From Saccoglossus kowalevskii (lineage: Eukaryota > Hemichordata > Enteropneusta > Harrimaniidae): a stretch of DNA of 21,999 nucleotides. The stretch spans positions 1 through 21,999 of the forward strand of contig NW_003106705.1 in the NCBI RefSeq assembly GCF_000003605.2. The letters run 5' to 3'. Below, one piece after another: positions 21,001 through 21,999 of the stretch. The position numbers were made by a program, and so were the translations under genes. Numbering within the stretch: position 1 is the stretch's first letter; the number at the start of each line of letters is the position of its first letter. Below the pieces are notes generated by a model that worked only from the letters and a program-made list of their open reading frames with translations, was not told the DNA's origin and searched no databases.

Positions 21001-21855
21001 CCCTGTGTAAACTGGAAACCTGTCTAAACCAAACCTTGTGTAAACTGGAAACCTGTCTAAACCAAACCATGTGTAAACTGGAAACCTGTCTAAACCAAAC
21101 CCTGTGTAAACTGGAAACCTGTCTAAACCAAACCCTTTGTAAACTGGAAACCTGTCTAAACCAAACCTTGTGTAAACTGGAAACCTGTCTAAACCAAACC
21201 CTGCGTATACTGGTAATCTGTCTAAACCAAACCTTGTGTAAACTGGTAACCTGTCTAAACCAAACCCTTTGTAAACTGGAAACCTGTCTAAACCAAACCT
21301 TGTGTAAACTGGAAACCTGTCTAAACCAAACCTTGTGTAAACTGGTAACCTGTCTAAACCAAACCCTGTGTAAACTGGTAACCTATGTAAACCAAACCCT
21401 TTGTAAACTGAAAACCTGTCTAAACCAAACCTTGTGTAAACTGGAAACCTGTCTAAACCAAACCTTGTGTAAACTGGAAACCTGTCTAAACCAAACCTTG
21501 TGTAAACTGGTAACCTGTCTAAACCAAACCCTGTGTAAACTGGAAACCTGTCTAAACCAAACCTTGTGTAAACTGGAAACCTGTCTAAACCAAACCTTGT
21601 GTAAACTGGAAACCTGTCTAAACCAAGCCCTGCGTATACTGGTAATCTGTCTAAACCAAACCTTGTGTAAACTGGTAACCTGTCTAAACCAAACCCTTTG
21701 TAAACTGGTAACCTGTCTAAACCAAACCATTTGTAAACTGGAAACCTGTCTAAACCAAACCTTGTGTAAACTGGAAACCTGTCTAAACCAAACCTTGTGT
21801 AAACTGGTAACCTGTCTAAACCAAACCCTATGTAAACTGGTAACCTGTCTAAACC

Positions 21856-21999
21856 AACCCTTTGTAACTGGAACCTGTCTAACCAACCTTGTGTAACTGG
21901 TAACCTGTCTAACCAACCCTGTGTAACTGGAACCTGTCCAACCAACCTTGTGTAACTGAAACCTGTCTAACCAACCTTGTGTAACTGGAACCTGTCTAA
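21856..21999. repeat. A-run contraction patch 6, reaching the window end
   Basis: Monomers shrink to 29-30 bp because one A is lost from nearly every AAA run. Variant order continues that of the CCATTTG module (compare 6553 onward). It is unclear how far the patch extends past the window. Confidence 0.75.

Larger units (their letters stand above)
1..21999. repeat. 33-bp satellite array filling the window
   Basis: The sequence is a head-to-tail array of a 33-bp monomer from the first base to the last, about 660 copies, all in one orientation. Read as two halves, the unit is CTGTGTAAACTGGAAAC (17 nt) followed by CTGTCTAAACCAAACC (16 nt). Consensus composition is 12 A, 8 C, 8 T and 5 G, about 39% GC, with no CpG. 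Variation concentrates at monomer positions 3-7, 10, 15-16 and 20-24 (1 = first C of CCTTGTG), while the TAAACCAAA tail is close to invariant. Variant types recur in fixed orders, giving higher-order repeats of about 1 kb. There is no gene-sized gap of non-repeat sequence anywhere. Both ends are cut inside the array, so its true length is unknown. The scale and organisation suggest eukaryotic satellite or megaminisatellite DNA. The family and species are not recognised. Confidence 0.97.

Noticed and set aside
1-21999. CRISPR array, given ~33-bp direct repeats
   Set aside because: Repeats abut directly with no unique spacers, there are hundreds of copies with internal variation, and no cas genes are present.
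1-21999. Telomeric repeat, from the resemblance of CTAAACC/AAACCCT to plant-type CCCTAAA
   Set aside because: The motif is embedded in a 33-bp unit and never occurs as consecutive 6-7 bp telomere repeats.
1-21999. Centromere identity
   Set aside because: HOR organisation is compatible with a centromere, but no CENP-B box is visible and monomer length is not diagnostic. Sequence alone cannot decide.

Overview
The whole window is one uninterrupted tandem array of a 33-bp monomer, roughly 660 copies. The array runs off both ends. I found no stretch of unique sequence, no supportable protein-coding gene, no RNA gene and no intact mobile element. A long, stop-tolerant, AT-rich (about 39% GC in the consensus), G-poor and almost CpG-free satellite with ~1-kb higher-order structure points to a eukaryotic heterochromatic or subtelomeric/pericentromeric locus. 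Nothing in the sequence identifies the species, and I do not recognise the monomer as a named satellite.

The monomer is an old dimer: a 17-nt half (CTGTGTAAACTGGAAAC) followed by a 16-nt half (CTGTCTAAACCAAACC). Monomers differ at a few diagnostic sites: positions 3-7, 10, 15-16 and 20-24, counting from CC of CCTTGTG. The last nine bases (TAAACCAAA) are nearly constant. The variants occur in fixed orders, so the array has higher-order repeats (HORs) of about 29-33 monomers (969, 1022 and 1101 bp measured). These units are shuffled into a mosaic. Recognisable modules are: seven copies of a module ending in a 26-bp deleted monomer (3413, 5195, 7450, 10182, 14992, 16350, 20678); five copies of a module led by a GAAACGTG monomer (5992, 11660, 12748, 17167, 18961); and a module opened by a CCATTTG monomer and usually closed by a 12-bp partial-monomer insertion.

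Several long segments are identical or nearly so at distant positions: 439-1295 with 4089-4945, 1-475 with 4673-5147, 4584-5112 with 14416-14944, 5720-6558 with 18689-19527, and 18330-18962 with 19818-20450. This is what repeated unequal exchange or conversion produces.

Six short patches (about 7264, 10451, 12741, 15784, 19528 and 21856 to the end) keep the HOR variant order but lose single A residues from AAA runs. I read these as uncorrected long-read consensus errors, not biology.

Long reading frames exist on both strands only because 33 is divisible by 3 and three of the six frames of the monomer happen to lack a stop. I do not annotate them as genes. The most unusual local event is a one-off 6-bp CATGTA insertion at 16300, making a TACATGTA palindrome that resembles a Tc1-type transposon excision footprint.
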